Source: Myxococcales bacterium
GTDB taxonomy: Bacteria; Myxococcota_A; Polyangia; Haliangiales; Haliangiaceae
NCBI GenBank assembly: GCA_016706545.1
Contig: JADJJK010000020.1
Span: 1 to 64,000 of the forward strand
Reading direction: 5' to 3'
Length of the DNA stretch: 64,000 nt
In this document: one piece after another, positions 54,366 through 63,706 of the stretch
How the letters are laid out: the number at the start of each line of letters is the position of its first letter
How positions within the stretch are numbered: the stretch's first letter is position 1
Made by a program: the position numbers and the translations under genes
Notes under the pieces: model-generated
Databases searched by the model: none
What the model was told of the DNA's origin: nothing
The model's input: the letters and a program-made list of their open reading frames with translations, nothing else

Positions 54366-55388
54366 CTACGGCGGCGCCGCGAGCAGCACCGGCACGCCGT
54401 CGAGCGCCAGGGAGCGCTGGGCCGCGTCCAGGATGCGCACGACGCGCACCCCGCTGGCCCCGTCAGAGAGCGGGGGCTGCTCGTTGGCCACGCATTCGAG
54501 GAAGTGGTGGAGCTGCAGCCGCAGCGGCTCGCCCATGGTGACGTGCGGGATGTGGACGTCGCCGTCGCGGATCGTCAGGTACTCATCGAAGCTCTTGAAC
54601 TCGCGCGAGCGGTCAAAGCCCTTGTCGAAGATGCGCAGCTTGTCCACCGCCACGTCGTCGAGCTCGGCCATCTTCTGCGAGCACACCAGGGTGAGGCGGC
54701 GCTCCTTGCGCGGGTGCAGCCAGGACAGGTGGACGTGCGCCATCGGCCCGCTGGGGTAGCGCAGGCTGAGAAACACCACGTCTTCGATGCCGGGCTGCAG
54801 CACACACTGACCGCGCGCCGCCACGCTCACCGGCAGCTCACCGAGCAAGGCGTCGATGACCGCCAGGTCGTGAGGGCCAAAGCTCCACAGCGCGTTCTCG
54901 TCTCGACGCAGCCGCCCCAGGTTGACGCGGGTGGCGTGCAGGTAGTGCAGGTGGCCCAGCTCCCCGCTGCGCAGGATGGCGGCCAGCCGGGTGACCACCG
55001 GGTGGTAGAGCATGAGGTGGCCCACCATCAGGCAGCGCCGCTGCGCCGCCGCCACCGCCGCCACGCGCTCGGCGTCCGGCAGCGAGAGCGCCAGCGGCTT
55101 CTCCACCAGCACGTGCTTGCCCGCGGTCAGCGCGGCGATGGCCAGCGCCGCGTGGGTGGGCGCCGGCGTGGCGATGACCACCGCGTCGAGCGCCGGGTCC
55201 GCCAGCAGCGAAGCTAGCTCGCGGTGCAGCGGGGCGGCGGTCAGGGCCGCCACGCTGGCCGCCACCGCCGGGTCCGGGTCACAGACGGCGTGGACCACGC
55301 AGCCCGGATCGCTGGCCACCACCCGCACGTGGTTGATGCCCCAGCGGCCAGCGCCGACCACGCCGATGCGGAGCGGCGCCTTGCCCAT
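54366..55388 (-). CDS. Gfo/Idh/MocA family oxidoreductase
   Basis: A 340-residue NAD(P)-dependent dehydrogenase. The N-terminal Rossmann fold is RIGVVGAGRWGINHVRVV (GxGxxG). The dinucleotide/substrate strip is ATPAPTHAALA, followed by the family's conserved KHVLVEKPLAL. The second domain holds VGHLMLYHPVV, and DLAVIDALLGE has the expected catalytic-region Asp. It would oxidise or reduce a sugar or inositol. Genes of this type often join polysaccharide loci; here it precedes an outer-membrane barrel gene, so a surface-sugar role is possible. Confidence 0.88.
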   Translation of the reverse strand: MGKAPLRIGVVGAGRWGINHVRVVASDPGCVVHAVCDPDPAVAASVAALTAAPLHRELASLLADPALDAVVIATPAPTHAALAIAALTAGKHVLVEKPLALSLPDAERVAAVAAAQRRCLMVGHLMLYHPVVTRLAAILRSGELGHLHYLHATRVNLGRLRRDENALWSFGPHDLAVIDALLGELPVSVAARGQCVLQPGIEDVVFLSLRYPSGPMAHVHLSWLHPRKERRLTLVCSQKMAELDDVAVDKLRIFDKGFDRSREFKSFDEYLTIRDGDVHIPHVTMGEPLRLQLHHFLECVANEQPPLSDGASGVRVVRILDAAQRSLALDGVPVLLAAPP

Positions 55389-55402
55389 GGCAGCCCTCGC
55401 GC

Positions 55403-56776
55403 TCAGAGCGCGGCGCGGACGCCCACCAGGAGCTCCTGGCGCGTGTAGCTCGGATCGTCGGTGTAGCCGTCCGCCGTCATGTAGATGAAGTCGGTCTGAT
55501 CGGTGAGCAGGTTGTAGCTCAGCGTGGCGGCGAACCAGTCGCGGAAGTTGTAGTGGCCGCCGAGCCCCAGCGCGAAGATCAGGTCGTCGCGATCGGCGGG
55601 GCCGGTCAGGTTGGTGAGCACGCCGCGATAGCCGCGGAACCGCAGCTCCGCTGAGCCATGGACCACGAACGGCGCGAGCTGCTGCTCGATCGAGGTCTTG
55701 AAGGTGTGGTCGCGGTAGAAGTTGGCGTTGATCGAGTCGCCGAAGTCGAAGTCGTACAGAAACGTGATGCGACCAACCGGGCTATAGCGATAGCCGATGT
55801 CCGCGCCGAAGAGGACGTTGGTGAAGTCCGGCCCGCTGGCGTAGAAGCCCTTGCCAAAGCCCAGCCGCGCGTTGACCGTGGTGCGCACCGTGATGGCCGA
55901 CTGCGCGCCCATGAGCAGGCGCAGCGGCATCGACGAGACCTTCTGGCTGTCGCTGCCCAGGCCGGAGAACAGGCCCAGCGAGGCGTCCGCGAAGAAGCGG
56001 GTGACCGGCAAGAACTGCCAGTTCACGCGCAGGCCAAACGTGTTCTGCAGGCGATTGGCGAAGTCGTGATCGTCTGCCTCGAACAGGTCCAGCCGGTTCT
56101 CAAAGCGCAGGCTGGCCGACAGCGTGCGCTGCCTCGGCTGAAACAGGAGCTGCAGCCGGAGCTGGTTGATGTCCCGGTCCGTGCCCGAGCGAGACTCGAA
56201 GTTGGTGGGGCGGGTCTCGCGCGTGAACTGGTCATCGAAGGCGAACGCCCACGTGCCCATCGGGAAGACCAGGGCGCGCAAGCCGGCGGCGATGGACAGG
56301 TCTCGCTGGGTGCGGACGTTGCGATTGGTGGTGAGGTACTCGTCGTACGTCAGCGAGAGATCCGCGCGGAACTCCAGATCACCCTTGTTGGCGGGAGCTG
56401 GTGGCGGCTCTTCTTCATTTCCGGTGCGAGCGGCCAGCGGCCCCTGCGCCAGCTCCAGCCGCTGCGGCGACAGCGAGCCGATGCCAAGCTCCCCGATGAG
56501 CCGCAGGATGCCCGAGGTGGCGCCGCCGCCGTCCTCACGAAACACGTTGGAGATGACGCCGGTCTCCGCGCCCACGATCGGATGGAGCACCGTGCCCTCT
56601 CCGATCTTGACGCCCGGCCCCTCGACGATCGCGGTCGCGCTGGCGGCCGGCGCCTCGGCGCGGGCGCTCGACGCGCCAAGCAGCAGGCCGGCGACGCTGG
56701 CCATGGCGATCATGCCTGGCTGGCTACTGAAACGCCGAAGGCCGAAGGCTTGGCCGGTTGCTCGAGTACGGATCAT
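55403..56776 (-). CDS. Outer membrane beta-barrel protein
   Basis: A 457-residue exported protein with a signal peptide (MIAMASVAGLLLGASSARA). It has alternating beta-strand segments through the C-terminal two thirds: NQLRLQLLFQPRQRTLSASLRF, TTVNARLGFGKGFY, GRITFLYDFDFGDSINANFY, and a last strand RQELLVGVRAAL. The last strand ends in a hydrophobic residue, with Tyr/Phe near membrane edges. This fits a 12- to 18-stranded barrel of unknown cargo, perhaps an exopolysaccharide or surface-polymer channel given the neighbouring Gfo/Idh/MocA gene. An N-terminal periplasmic domain of about 100 residues comes first. The start at 56776 (MIRTRATG) is uncertain. Confidence 0.75.
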   Translation of the reverse strand: MIRTRATGQAFGLRRFSSQPGMIAMASVAGLLLGASSARAEAPAASATAIVEGPGVKIGEGTVLHPIVGAETGVISNVFREDGGGATSGILRLIGELGIGSLSPQRLELAQGPLAARTGNEEEPPPAPANKGDLEFRADLSLTYDEYLTTNRNVRTQRDLSIAAGLRALVFPMGTWAFAFDDQFTRETRPTNFESRSGTDRDINQLRLQLLFQPRQRTLSASLRFENRLDLFEADDHDFANRLQNTFGLRVNWQFLPVTRFFADASLGLFSGLGSDSQKVSSMPLRLLMGAQSAITVRTTVNARLGFGKGFYASGPDFTNVLFGADIGYRYSPVGRITFLYDFDFGDSINANFYRDHTFKTSIEQQLAPFVVHGSAELRFRGYRGVLTNLTGPADRDDLIFALGLGGHYNFRDWFAATLSYNLLTDQTDFIYMTADGYTDDPSYTRQELLVGVRAAL

Positions 56777-57165
56777 AAGCGGGACCAACTAAGGACCGGC
56801 CGCATGAATCGCCGGTACAGCTTGAAAGGGAAGGCGCACTCTACTTGGGTAGGCGGAGGTGAGTCAACCTAACTGCGCTGAGTCGTTGAGCTAGTTGCCA
56901 ACAGATGGCCGGGTGTTCAACCGCTGGCGAAGAAATTCAGCGCCTCACAGTTTCAGGGAGTTGCGAGCTGCTCGTGTGCTGTGCGCGCCAGGCCTTACCA
57001 AAGCCTCGCAGCAGAACGTGATCTGGATCAACGCCAGCGCGAGCGCTTCGGAGGCCAAGCGCCGCTGCGAGCATCCGAAAACGGTGAGGGTGCCCGCTGA
57101 CCCTGGATGAACGCCTGCGGACCGCGCGAGCGCAACCAGTGCTGCTCGCGGGCCGCGTGGTCGGA
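56777..57165. other. Gap between outer-membrane barrel and DEAD-box helicase genes
   Basis: About 390 bases. A short plus-strand frame (56895-57110) reads VIWINASASASEAKRRCEH, but it has no starting context and looks like chance. I see no hairpin with a U-tract or convincing promoter. Confidence 0.35.
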
Positions 57166-59100
57166 TCAATCGGCAGGGGTGATGCGGATCTTCTTGTCGC
57201 GAGGATCGGGGCGGGCCGCGGCGGCCGCGAAGGCAGCGGCCTGGCGGCGAGAGATCTCCACGTGGGTCTCGCCCGGTAACACGAGGATCTTGCCGATGGC
57301 CTGGCGGTCGATGTCGCCGCGCCGGCACAAAAGCGGGATCAGCCACTTTGGGTCTGCGTTGCCGCGGCGACCCACGTTGACCTTGAACAGCACGTAGTCG
57401 CTGGCGCTCTCGCGACGGCTACGCGGGCCGCGCTCAGCGACGGGCTCGGCGGCCTCCGCGGGCTCGGCGGCGGCGCGCTCGACACGCTCGACGCGCTCCG
57501 GCCGCGCGCGCGCTGGCTCGGCGGCCTCCGCGGCGGCGGCGCGGGCGGGCCGCTCGGCGCGCTCGGCTCGCTCAGGCTCGGCGGCGGCGCGGGCGGGCCG
57601 CTCGGCGCGCTCGGCTCGCTCCGGCCGCGGCGCGCGCTCGACTCGCTCGACTCGCTCCGTGCGCTCGGCGCGCTCCGCCCGCCCGGCCCGCTCCGAGCGC
57701 GCGCCATACGGCTCTCGCCGCGGCGGACCGTTGCCATTTCCGCTGGCGCGCAGCGGCGGCTTGCCGCCGCTCACCGGGTGGATCACCGCCGGCGCCGGCA
57801 TCAGCGCCATGCGGCTGGCCAGGAGCAGCGCGCCCAGGTCTTCGGCCGAGATCCGCGCCGCGAGCTGGCGCCCGCGCTCTCGCGCGCCGTCGTCGAGCTG
57901 GCCAAGCTCAGCCGTCAGCTCGCTGTCGAGCCGCGCCACGTCACGCTGCAGGATGTCCTCCGCGGTCGGCGTCTGCACCCAGGACAGCGGCGCGGTCTTG
58001 GTGGCCAAGATCCGCTCCACGAAGCCGCGGCGCTGCATGGGGGCCAGCAGCACCGAGGTGCCCTTGCGACCGGCGCGGCCCGTCCGGCCGCTGCGGTGGA
58101 TCATGACCTCGCGGTTCTGCGGCAGATCGGCGTGGATCACCAGATCGAGATCCGGCAGGTCCAGGCCGCGCGCTGCCACGTCGGTGGCCACGAGCACCCG
58201 GGCGCGCCCGTCGCGGAGCTGGGCCAGGGCGCTGTTGCGCTCGCGCTGCGAGAGCTCGCCGGAGAGCGCCACCACCGCGAAGCCGCGCGCCGCCAGCTCG
58301 TCGGTGAGCTGCTGCACGCCGTCGCGGGTGGCACAGAACACCAGCGCGCCGCGCGGCTCGTGAAAGCGCAGCACGTTGACCGTGGCGGCCACGCGGTCTG
58401 CCGGCCGGATCAAGATCGCCTGGTAGGTGATGTCGGCGTGCGGCTGCGCCTCGCCGGCGGTTGCCAGGCGGACCGCGTTGCGCTGATAGCGCTTGGCCAG
58501 CGCGGCGATCCCGGGGGGGATGGTCGCCGAGAACAGGAGCGTGCGCCGCTCCGCTGGGGTGGACTGCAGCAGGCGCTCCAGCTCGTCGCGGAAGCCCATG
58601 TCCAGCATCTCGTCCGCTTCGTCGAGCACCACCGCGACGAGCTGGCTCAGCACCAGCGAGCCGCGCTCGAGGTGGTCGCACAGCCGGCCGGGCGTGCCGA
58701 CGACAAACTGCGGGCCGCGCACCAGCACCTGGCGCTCGCGCGTGGGATCCATGCCGCCCACGCAGGTGGCCACCGTGGCGCCGGTCTCGGCGTACAGCCA
58801 GGTCAGCTCTCGGGCCACCTGCTGCGCCAGCTCTCGGGTCGGCGTGACCACCAGCGCCTTGGGCCCTGGCATCGCGCCGCCGCGCGGCACCGGCGGGAAC
58901 CGCTCGGCCTCGCCGAGGATGCTGGGCGCCAGCGCCAGGCCAAACGCCACGGTCTTTCCGGACCCCGTCTGGGCCGACACCATGAGGTCTGCCGAGGGGT
59001 CACCGACCTCCAGGATGGCGCGCTGCACGGCCGTGGGCTCGGTCAGCCCGCGGTCGACGAGCGCGCGGAGCAAGGATGGATGGGCACCGAGGAAGGGCAT
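57166..59100 (-). CDS. DEAD-box RNA helicase with repeat linker and DbpA-like RNA-binding domain
   Basis: A 644-residue helicase. Q motif TEPTAVQRAIL, Walker A SAQTGSGKT, PTRELAQQ, TPGRL, the DEAD box VVLDEADEMLDMGF, SAT, and the second RecA domain (ALVFCATRDGVQQ, ATDVAARGLDLPDLDLV, HRSGRTGRAGRKG). Residues about 445-580 are low-complexity ERAERVERAERPARAA repeats. The C-terminal domain (FKVNVGRRGNADPKWLIPLL, GETHVEI) matches the DbpA RNA-binding fold as in CsdA/DeaD and DbpA. It unwinds RNA during ribosome assembly or mRNA decay, particularly in the cold. Neighbours on the same strand are a pseudouridine synthase and a Gre-type factor, all RNA related. Confidence 0.92.
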   Translation of the reverse strand: MPFLGAHPSLLRALVDRGLTEPTAVQRAILEVGDPSADLMVSAQTGSGKTVAFGLALAPSILGEAERFPPVPRGGAMPGPKALVVTPTRELAQQVARELTWLYAETGATVATCVGGMDPTRERQVLVRGPQFVVGTPGRLCDHLERGSLVLSQLVAVVLDEADEMLDMGFRDELERLLQSTPAERRTLLFSATIPPGIAALAKRYQRNAVRLATAGEAQPHADITYQAILIRPADRVAATVNVLRFHEPRGALVFCATRDGVQQLTDELAARGFAVVALSGELSQRERNSALAQLRDGRARVLVATDVAARGLDLPDLDLVIHADLPQNREVMIHRSGRTGRAGRKGTSVLLAPMQRRGFVERILATKTAPLSWVQTPTAEDILQRDVARLDSELTAELGQLDDGARERGRQLAARISAEDLGALLLASRMALMPAPAVIHPVSGGKPPLRASGNGNGPPRREPYGARSERAGRAERAERTERVERVERAPRPERAERAERPARAAAEPERAERAERPARAAAAEAAEPARARPERVERVERAAAEPAEAAEPVAERGPRSRRESASDYVLFKVNVGRRGNADPKWLIPLLCRRGDIDRQAIGKILVLPGETHVEISRRQAAAFAAAAARPDPRDKKIRITPAD

Positions 59101-59292
59101 GCGCGCCCTTCATACATGGAAGCGGCGGACGCGGCGACGCGGATCGCCGGTTTTGCGAGGTTTTGCAAAGATCGCTGAGGAATCTGACGATTGGCGCAGC
59201 GATCCGCGCTTGGGCGCGCGCCCCGCGCGCCCAAGCGCCCCGCGCGAAGCCCAAGCGCCAGCAGGCCTGGCTGTCGGCGCGCGCGGGGCCGT

Positions 59293-59874
59293 TCAGGTCG
59301 CGAGCAACGCGCTCAGCTCGGCGCGGCCAAGCTCGCGCCACGCCCCAGGGGCCAGGTCGCCCAGCTCGTAGCGCCCGATGGCCGCGCGGCAAAGGCGCAG
59401 CGTGGGGTGGCCCACCGCCGCGGTCATGCGCCGCACCTGCCGGTTCTTGCCCTCGACGATCTCCAGCTCGATCCAGCAATCTGGCACGGTCTTGCGAAAG
59501 CGGATCGGCGGATCGCGCGGCGGCAGCGCCGGCGGCTCGATGCGCACGGCGCGCGCCGGGCGCGTGCGCTGACCATCGAGCACCACGCCGGTCGCGAGCT
59601 GGGCCAGCGCCGCCGGCTCGGGCAAGCGCTCGACCTGCGCCCAGTACACCTTGCGATGCGCCCAGCGCGGCGACATCAAGCGGTCAATCAGCGACTTGTC
59701 GGCGGACAGGATCAGGAGCCCCTCGCTGTCGGCGTCAAGCCGGCCGATCGGCCACACGCCCGACGGCAGCGCGAGCTCCGCGAGCGTGCGCCAGGCGCTG
59801 CCGTCCGGGGTGAAGCGCGACAGCACGCCGTAGGGCTTGTGCAGAGCGACCGTCGGCAGCACAGCCTGGTCCAT
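59293..59874 (-). CDS. RluE/RsuA-family pseudouridine synthase
   Basis: A 193-residue enzyme without the S4 domain. The catalytic Asp is in the motif GRLDADSEGLL (VWPIGRLDADSEG). Other conserved parts: HKPYGVLSRF at the N-terminus, KVYWAQV, VVLDGQRTRPARA, and the end motif EGKNRQVRRMTAAVGHPTLRLCRAAIG. Members such as RluE modify a uridine in 23S rRNA, which fits a ribosomal target here. A clear small domain and absence of S4 match RluE more than RsuA or RluB. Confidence 0.92.
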   Translation of the reverse strand: MDQAVLPTVALHKPYGVLSRFTPDGSAWRTLAELALPSGVWPIGRLDADSEGLLILSADKSLIDRLMSPRWAHRKVYWAQVERLPEPAALAQLATGVVLDGQRTRPARAVRIEPPALPPRDPPIRFRKTVPDCWIELEIVEGKNRQVRRMTAAVGHPTLRLCRAAIGRYELGDLAPGAWRELGRAELSALLAT

Positions 59875-59977
59875 AGCGCAGGCGCGCTTGCTGGACCACC
59901 AGGACGGCCTGATTTCTTACCGGCGCCCCTCCACGCCGCGCCACCGCCCATGTCCGGCCTCCGGACATCTCCCCGCG

Positions 59978-60472
59978 CTACCCGACATAGGTGATGGTCC
60001 ACTCGCGCACCTCGCGCTCCACCGTCACGTCGATCACCTCGCCCGCCCGACGCCCGAGCACCGCGCGGCCCACAGGCGAAGATGGCGTGACCACAGACAG
60101 ATAGCCGTCTCCGCCCGGCCCGGTCAGCGTGACCCCGGCGCCCACCGGCGCCAGGAAGAACGTCCGGCCTTCCCCGCTCTCGACATCCTCGATCTCCACC
60201 ACCGCGCCCACCGCGATCGGCGCCTTGGCGGTGAGCGGCCCGGGGCGAAACGTGCCCAGCGAGTCGATCTCGGCGATGGCTTGCTGGGCCCGGCGGGTCT
60301 GCGCCTTGCCGAGCGTGCTGGCCTGATGAGCGGCGCGCGCGTCCTCTCGCTTCTCGGCGGGAGTCGCCCCTTCCTTGGCCTCCTGGGCGGACGCCTCGCT
60401 GGCGGACAGCGCGGCAGACGCTGCAGCGCGCAGGCGCAAGATGAGCTGGTCCACGAGATCTTGCTTGTCCAT
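59978..60472 (-). CDS. GreA/GreB-like transcription elongation factor domain protein
   Basis: A 164-residue protein of two parts: an Ala/Arg-rich helical N-terminal half (DLVDQLILRLRAAASAALSA) that probably forms the Gre coiled coil, and a C-terminal FKBP-like domain (ALAPVGAGVTLTGPG, VVTPSSPVGRAVLGRRAGEVID) typical of Gre. The invariant acidic pair at the coiled-coil tip, which stimulates transcript cleavage, cannot be identified with certainty. A Gre-type transcription regulator such as Rnk or GreA-like paralogue is the best guess. Confidence 0.75.
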   Translation of the reverse strand: MDKQDLVDQLILRLRAAASAALSASEASAQEAKEGATPAEKREDARAAHQASTLGKAQTRRAQQAIAEIDSLGTFRPGPLTAKAPIAVGAVVEIEDVESGEGRTFFLAPVGAGVTLTGPGGDGYLSVVTPSSPVGRAVLGRRAGEVIDVTVEREVREWTITYVG

Positions 60473-60801
60473 GGCGCCATCGTCGGGAGCCGTGGCGACC
60501 TGGGCAAGAATTCGGCAGCCCTGCGCCGCCCGATTCTCGCCCTGCCCTGCCTCGCGTCGTGGGCAACCGCGGACCTTTACGACCCACGCAGGCGCGACGA
60601 GCCGGTCGCTCCCCTGCGAGATTCCGGAAGAAATTCGTTCGCTTGCTGCGCGGACAGCGAGCGTCCGCGAGCGTCCGACGCGGCGACGTCGGCTATGATC
60701 GATCCTTGTCTGCGCCCCCTGCGCCCCCTGCGCCCCCCACGCCCTCTGCGCCCCCTGAGCCCCCTGCGCTCCCTGCGCCCCCTGCGCTCCCCGGGGCCTC
60801 C
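60473..60801. other. Divergent region with CCCCTGCGC repeats upstream of the MFS gene
   Basis: About 330 bases between divergent genes. From about 60712 to 60790 the DNA repeats CTGCGCCCC variants about nine times. A TTG at 60706 could start a Pro-rich leader for the transporter, but the GTG at 60802 starts closer to its first helix. Confidence 0.4.
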
Positions 60802-62055
60802 GTGAGCGGCCGCATCCTCCGCATCGGCACGGCGCGCGCGCTCAACACGCTGGGGCGCCAGCTCCTCTCGGTCGCCGTCGGCTGGGAGCTCTACGATCGC
60901 ACCGGCTCTGCGTTCACGCTGGGGATGGTCGGCCTGGTCCAGGTGATCCCGGTGGTGGCGTTGTTCGTCCCCGCCGGATACCTGGTGGATCACCGAGATC
61001 GGCGCGCGCTCACCGCGCTGGCGGCGCTGATCACCGGCGTCGCCGGCGCCGGGCTGGCGCTCGCGTCCTGGCAGGCCGCGTCCGTGCTCTCGTACTATGC
61101 GCTGCTCCTGGTGCTGGGCTGCGCCACCGCGCTGCACTCGCCGGCCTCCTCGTCGTACATCGCCTCGATCATCCCCCGGCACGAGCTGGCGCGCGCTGCC
61201 GCGGTGGTCTCCGGGATGTACGAGCTGGCGGCCATCTTGGGCCCGGCGGTGGCCGGCCTGCTCCTGGCCGTCGTGGCGCCGTCATGGGTCTATGGCCTGG
61301 CCGGAGCCACCGGCCTTGCCTCCGCCGCGCTGTATCGCTCGCTGCCCCGCCCGGCGCCGCGCGCGCCCCAGGCCAGCGAGCCCCAGGCCAACGAGCCCCA
61401 GGCCAGCGCCCGCCGCGACTGGCGCGCTGGCCTGCGCTTCATCTTCTCCTCGCCGCTGCTCTTGCCCGCGCTCACCCTCGACCTGTTCGCGGTGCTGTTC
61501 GCCGGGGCCACCGCGCTCTTGCCGGTGATCGCCAAAGACGTCCTGCACGTTGGTCCAGAGGGCCTCGGCGTCTTGCGCGCGGCGCCGTCGGTGGGCGCCA
61601 TCGCGATGGCGCTCCTTGCCACCCGGCTCCCGCCCTGGCGGCGACCGGGCCGGGTGCTCTTGATCGTGGTGGCGCTGTTTGGCCTGGCCACCATCGGCTT
61701 TGGGCTGTCTCGTTCGTTCGCCCTGTCGCTGGCGCTCCTGGCGGCCTGCGGCGTGCTCGACAACATCAGCGTGGTCATCCGCATCACGCTCGAGCAGCTC
61801 GTGGTGCCAGACCAGATCCGCGGCCGCGTCAGCGCGGTCCACAGCGTGTTCATCGGCATGTCCAACGAGCTGGGCGAGCTGGAGTCCGGCGTCGCCGCCA
61901 CCTTGCTCGGCGCCGTGCCCGCCATCGTGCTGGGGGGCGGCGTCGCGGTCGTCGTCGTGGGGGTCGTCGCGCTGCTGTGGCCCGCGCTGGCCCGCATGCC
62001 GCCGCTGGCCGAGCTGACGCCGGAGACCAGGACCGCGGGCCCCACCGCCCCCTGA
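60802..62055 (+). CDS. MFS transporter, EntS-like
   Basis: A 417-residue permease of 12 predicted helices. It begins LNTLGRQLLSVAVGWELYDRTGSAFTLGMVGL and continues with VPAGYLVDHRDRRAL, the conserved loop motif between helices 2 and 3 (G-x-L-x-D-x-R-D-R-R). It resembles the enterobactin/macrolide-type exporters (EntS, MefA-like) of the major facilitator superfamily. Substrate unknown. The GTG start at 60802 fits the first helix; an upstream Pro-rich extension from TTG 60706 is possible. A linker with ASEPQANEPQAS repeats lies between the two halves. A 10-bp tandem repeat follows the stop. Confidence 0.87.
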   Translation: MSGRILRIGTARALNTLGRQLLSVAVGWELYDRTGSAFTLGMVGLVQVIPVVALFVPAGYLVDHRDRRALTALAALITGVAGAGLALASWQAASVLSYYALLLVLGCATALHSPASSSYIASIIPRHELARAAAVVSGMYELAAILGPAVAGLLLAVVAPSWVYGLAGATGLASAALYRSLPRPAPRAPQASEPQANEPQASARRDWRAGLRFIFSSPLLLPALTLDLFAVLFAGATALLPVIAKDVLHVGPEGLGVLRAAPSVGAIAMALLATRLPPWRRPGRVLLIVVALFGLATIGFGLSRSFALSLALLAACGVLDNISVVIRITLEQLVVPDQIRGRVSAVHSVFIGMSNELGELESGVAATLLGAVPAIVLGGGVAVVVVGVVALLWPALARMPPLAELTPETRTAGPTAP

Positions 62056-62084
62056 GCGCGACCGAGCGCGACCGAGCGCGACCG
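62055..62084. repeat. Three copies of a 10-bp repeat between MFS and TonB-like genes
   Basis: AGCGCGACCG occurs three times in a row directly at the stop of the transporter gene, in the convergent gap. Confidence 0.75.
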
Positions 62085-62104
62085 ACCTGCGTCGCCGCGG
62101 CTAT

Positions 62105-62860
62105 CTATCTCTGCCGGTAGATGAAGGTCACCGCGGTGCAGACCGGCGCCGCCACGCCGTCCACCGTGTAGGGCCGGTAGCGCCAGGTCCGCATCTCTCG
62201 CTCCAGCTTGGCATCGTAGTCATCGAAGCCGGTCGACCGCGCGAGGCTCGTCGAGCGCACCGCGCCTTGCTCATCCAGGCACAGCCGCACCGTGCCGCGG
62301 ACCTGCGCCGTGCCTTCGTGCGCCATCCGCTGCATGGTGGTGGCGTCGGGCGCGATGCGCTTGTCCCCGGCGATGCGCTGCTGCTCCAGCACCGCTGGTG
62401 CCACCAGCGCCTGACGCGGCACCGGCGGCAGCGGCGGCGGCGCCACGGGGTCCGGTGGCAACGGCGGCGCCAGCGCGACGACGCCGGTGGACGCGGTCCC
62501 GGACACGCCCTCAGACGAGCCCCCGCCCGTCGCCGGGCTCGCCGGGCCACCACCCCCTGCGGGCTCCGGCGGCGGCGTGGCGCTCGGCTTCGAGGGCTGC
62601 ACGACGACCGGCGGCGGGCGCCGCGCCATGGGCGCCGGCTTGGGGCTGCCCTTGGGCGCCGCCTCCATGGCCGGCGGGCTCGCGGGCAGCGAGATCGTGA
62701 CCTCGTTGTCGGCCGCCTCGACCTTGCGGATGTCCCAGATCCCCTTGGCCCACATCCCGGTAAACAGCGCGGCATGCACCACGACGCCGCACCCCAGCAC
62801 CGGGCCCTTCCATCGGTTGCGCGACGTGGGGCGGGAGAACCTGCTGAATCGCTCGGACAT
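62105..62860 (-). CDS. TonB-like energy transducer
   Basis: A 251-residue protein: an N-terminal cytoplasmic patch, one membrane helix (PVLGCGVVVHAALFTGMWAKG), a Pro-rich periplasmic spacer (residues 65-150), and a C-terminal TonB-type domain (IAPDATTMQRMAHEGTAQVRG, LCLDEQGAVRSTSLARSTGF, REMRTWRYRPYTVDG and CTAVTFIYRQR). TonB passes the energy of ExbB/ExbD to outer-membrane receptors. Start: MSERFSRF, preceded by a GGAGG Shine-Dalgarno. No exbB or exbD is seen in the window. The closing YxPYxVDG element is typical of myxobacterial TonB proteins. Confidence 0.85.
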   Translation of the reverse strand: MSERFSRFSRPTSRNRWKGPVLGCGVVVHAALFTGMWAKGIWDIRKVEAADNEVTISLPASPPAMEAAPKGSPKPAPMARRPPPVVVQPSKPSATPPPEPAGGGGPASPATGGGSSEGVSGTASTGVVALAPPLPPDPVAPPPLPPVPRQALVAPAVLEQQRIAGDKRIAPDATTMQRMAHEGTAQVRGTVRLCLDEQGAVRSTSLARSTGFDDYDAKLEREMRTWRYRPYTVDGVAAPVCTAVTFIYRQR

Positions 62861-63037
62861 GGGAGCCTCCTTGGGGTGATCTCCTGGTGGCAACGCACGA
62901 CCTCCGACGAGGATCTGGCCCGGCTACCGCGCAGCTCCTGACAAGCTGCGGCCTTGGGTCCGCACCCGCGACCTCCCTCGCTCGACCTGCTCGCGCAGCG
63001 CGCTCCCATCCCGGCGCGAGTCGTGGTTCCATGGCGC

Positions 63038-63664
63038 ATGTCGATTCCCAAGTTCGTGGGCGACCTCAGCGCGGCCGACGCCGCGCTCCTGCACCACCAT
63101 GGCTGCCGCGCTCGGCGGATCCTGGAGTTTGGCGCGGGCGGCAGCACGCAGCTCTTCGCGCAAGCGCTCGCGGAGGACGGCTCGCTGCTCACCCTCGAGA
63201 CCGATCCCGCCTGGATCGCCCGAACCTCGGAGCACCTCGTCCGCCTGGGGGTTCGAGCGCGGGTGAGGTTCATGCTCTACCAGGATTTCTCGCCCCAGGC
63301 GCCGCCGAGCCCCTCCTTCGATCTGCTGTTCGACGATGGCGTCGATGAGCTGCGACGGGCGATGGCGCTGGCCACGTGGCCGCTGCTGGCCCCCGGCGGC
63401 GTGTTCCTGTTTCACGACACCCGTCGTGAGCGCGACATCGCCAACGTGCTGGCGCTGATGGCAGCGCACTACAACGAGATCGAGAGCGTCGAATGCAACC
63501 AGCGCTTTCGTGGCACCAGCAGCAACCTGACCGTGCTGCGCAAGAAGGTGGCCGAGCCCTACCTCGACTGGAACCTCGCCGAGGGCCTCCCCATGTGGCG
63601 GTACGGCAGCGGCGAGGTCCCTGACGACTTCTGGGATAGGCGCCAGGACAACCTTCGCCTGTGA
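63038..63664 (+). CDS. Class I SAM-dependent methyltransferase
   Basis: A 208-residue Rossmann-fold enzyme. The SAM-binding motif I is ILEFGAGGSTQLFAQAL; motif II is LLTLETDPAWIARTSEHL with the acidic residue that grips the ribose; the later FDLLFDDGVDELRRAMA and PGGVFLFHDT motifs give the post-II and VI strands. An acceptor cannot be inferred. The start is uncertain: an ATG at 63038 gives MSIPKFVGDLSAAD, but GTG codons up to six codons upstream would also be in frame. Confidence 0.85.
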   Translation: MSIPKFVGDLSAADAALLHHHGCRARRILEFGAGGSTQLFAQALAEDGSLLTLETDPAWIARTSEHLVRLGVRARVRFMLYQDFSPQAPPSPSFDLLFDDGVDELRRAMALATWPLLAPGGVFLFHDTRRERDIANVLALMAAHYNEIESVECNQRFRGTSSNLTVLRKKVAEPYLDWNLAEGLPMWRYGSGEVPDDFWDRRQDNLRL

Positions 63665-63706
63665 TCGGTCGACGGTCGCCAAGGGGAGGGCTAAGCTGCC
63701 CCTTCG

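Noticed and set aside
56895..57110. 71-codon plus-strand frame in the gap before the helicase gene
   Set aside because: No Shine-Dalgarno or homology; composition is like other chance frames.
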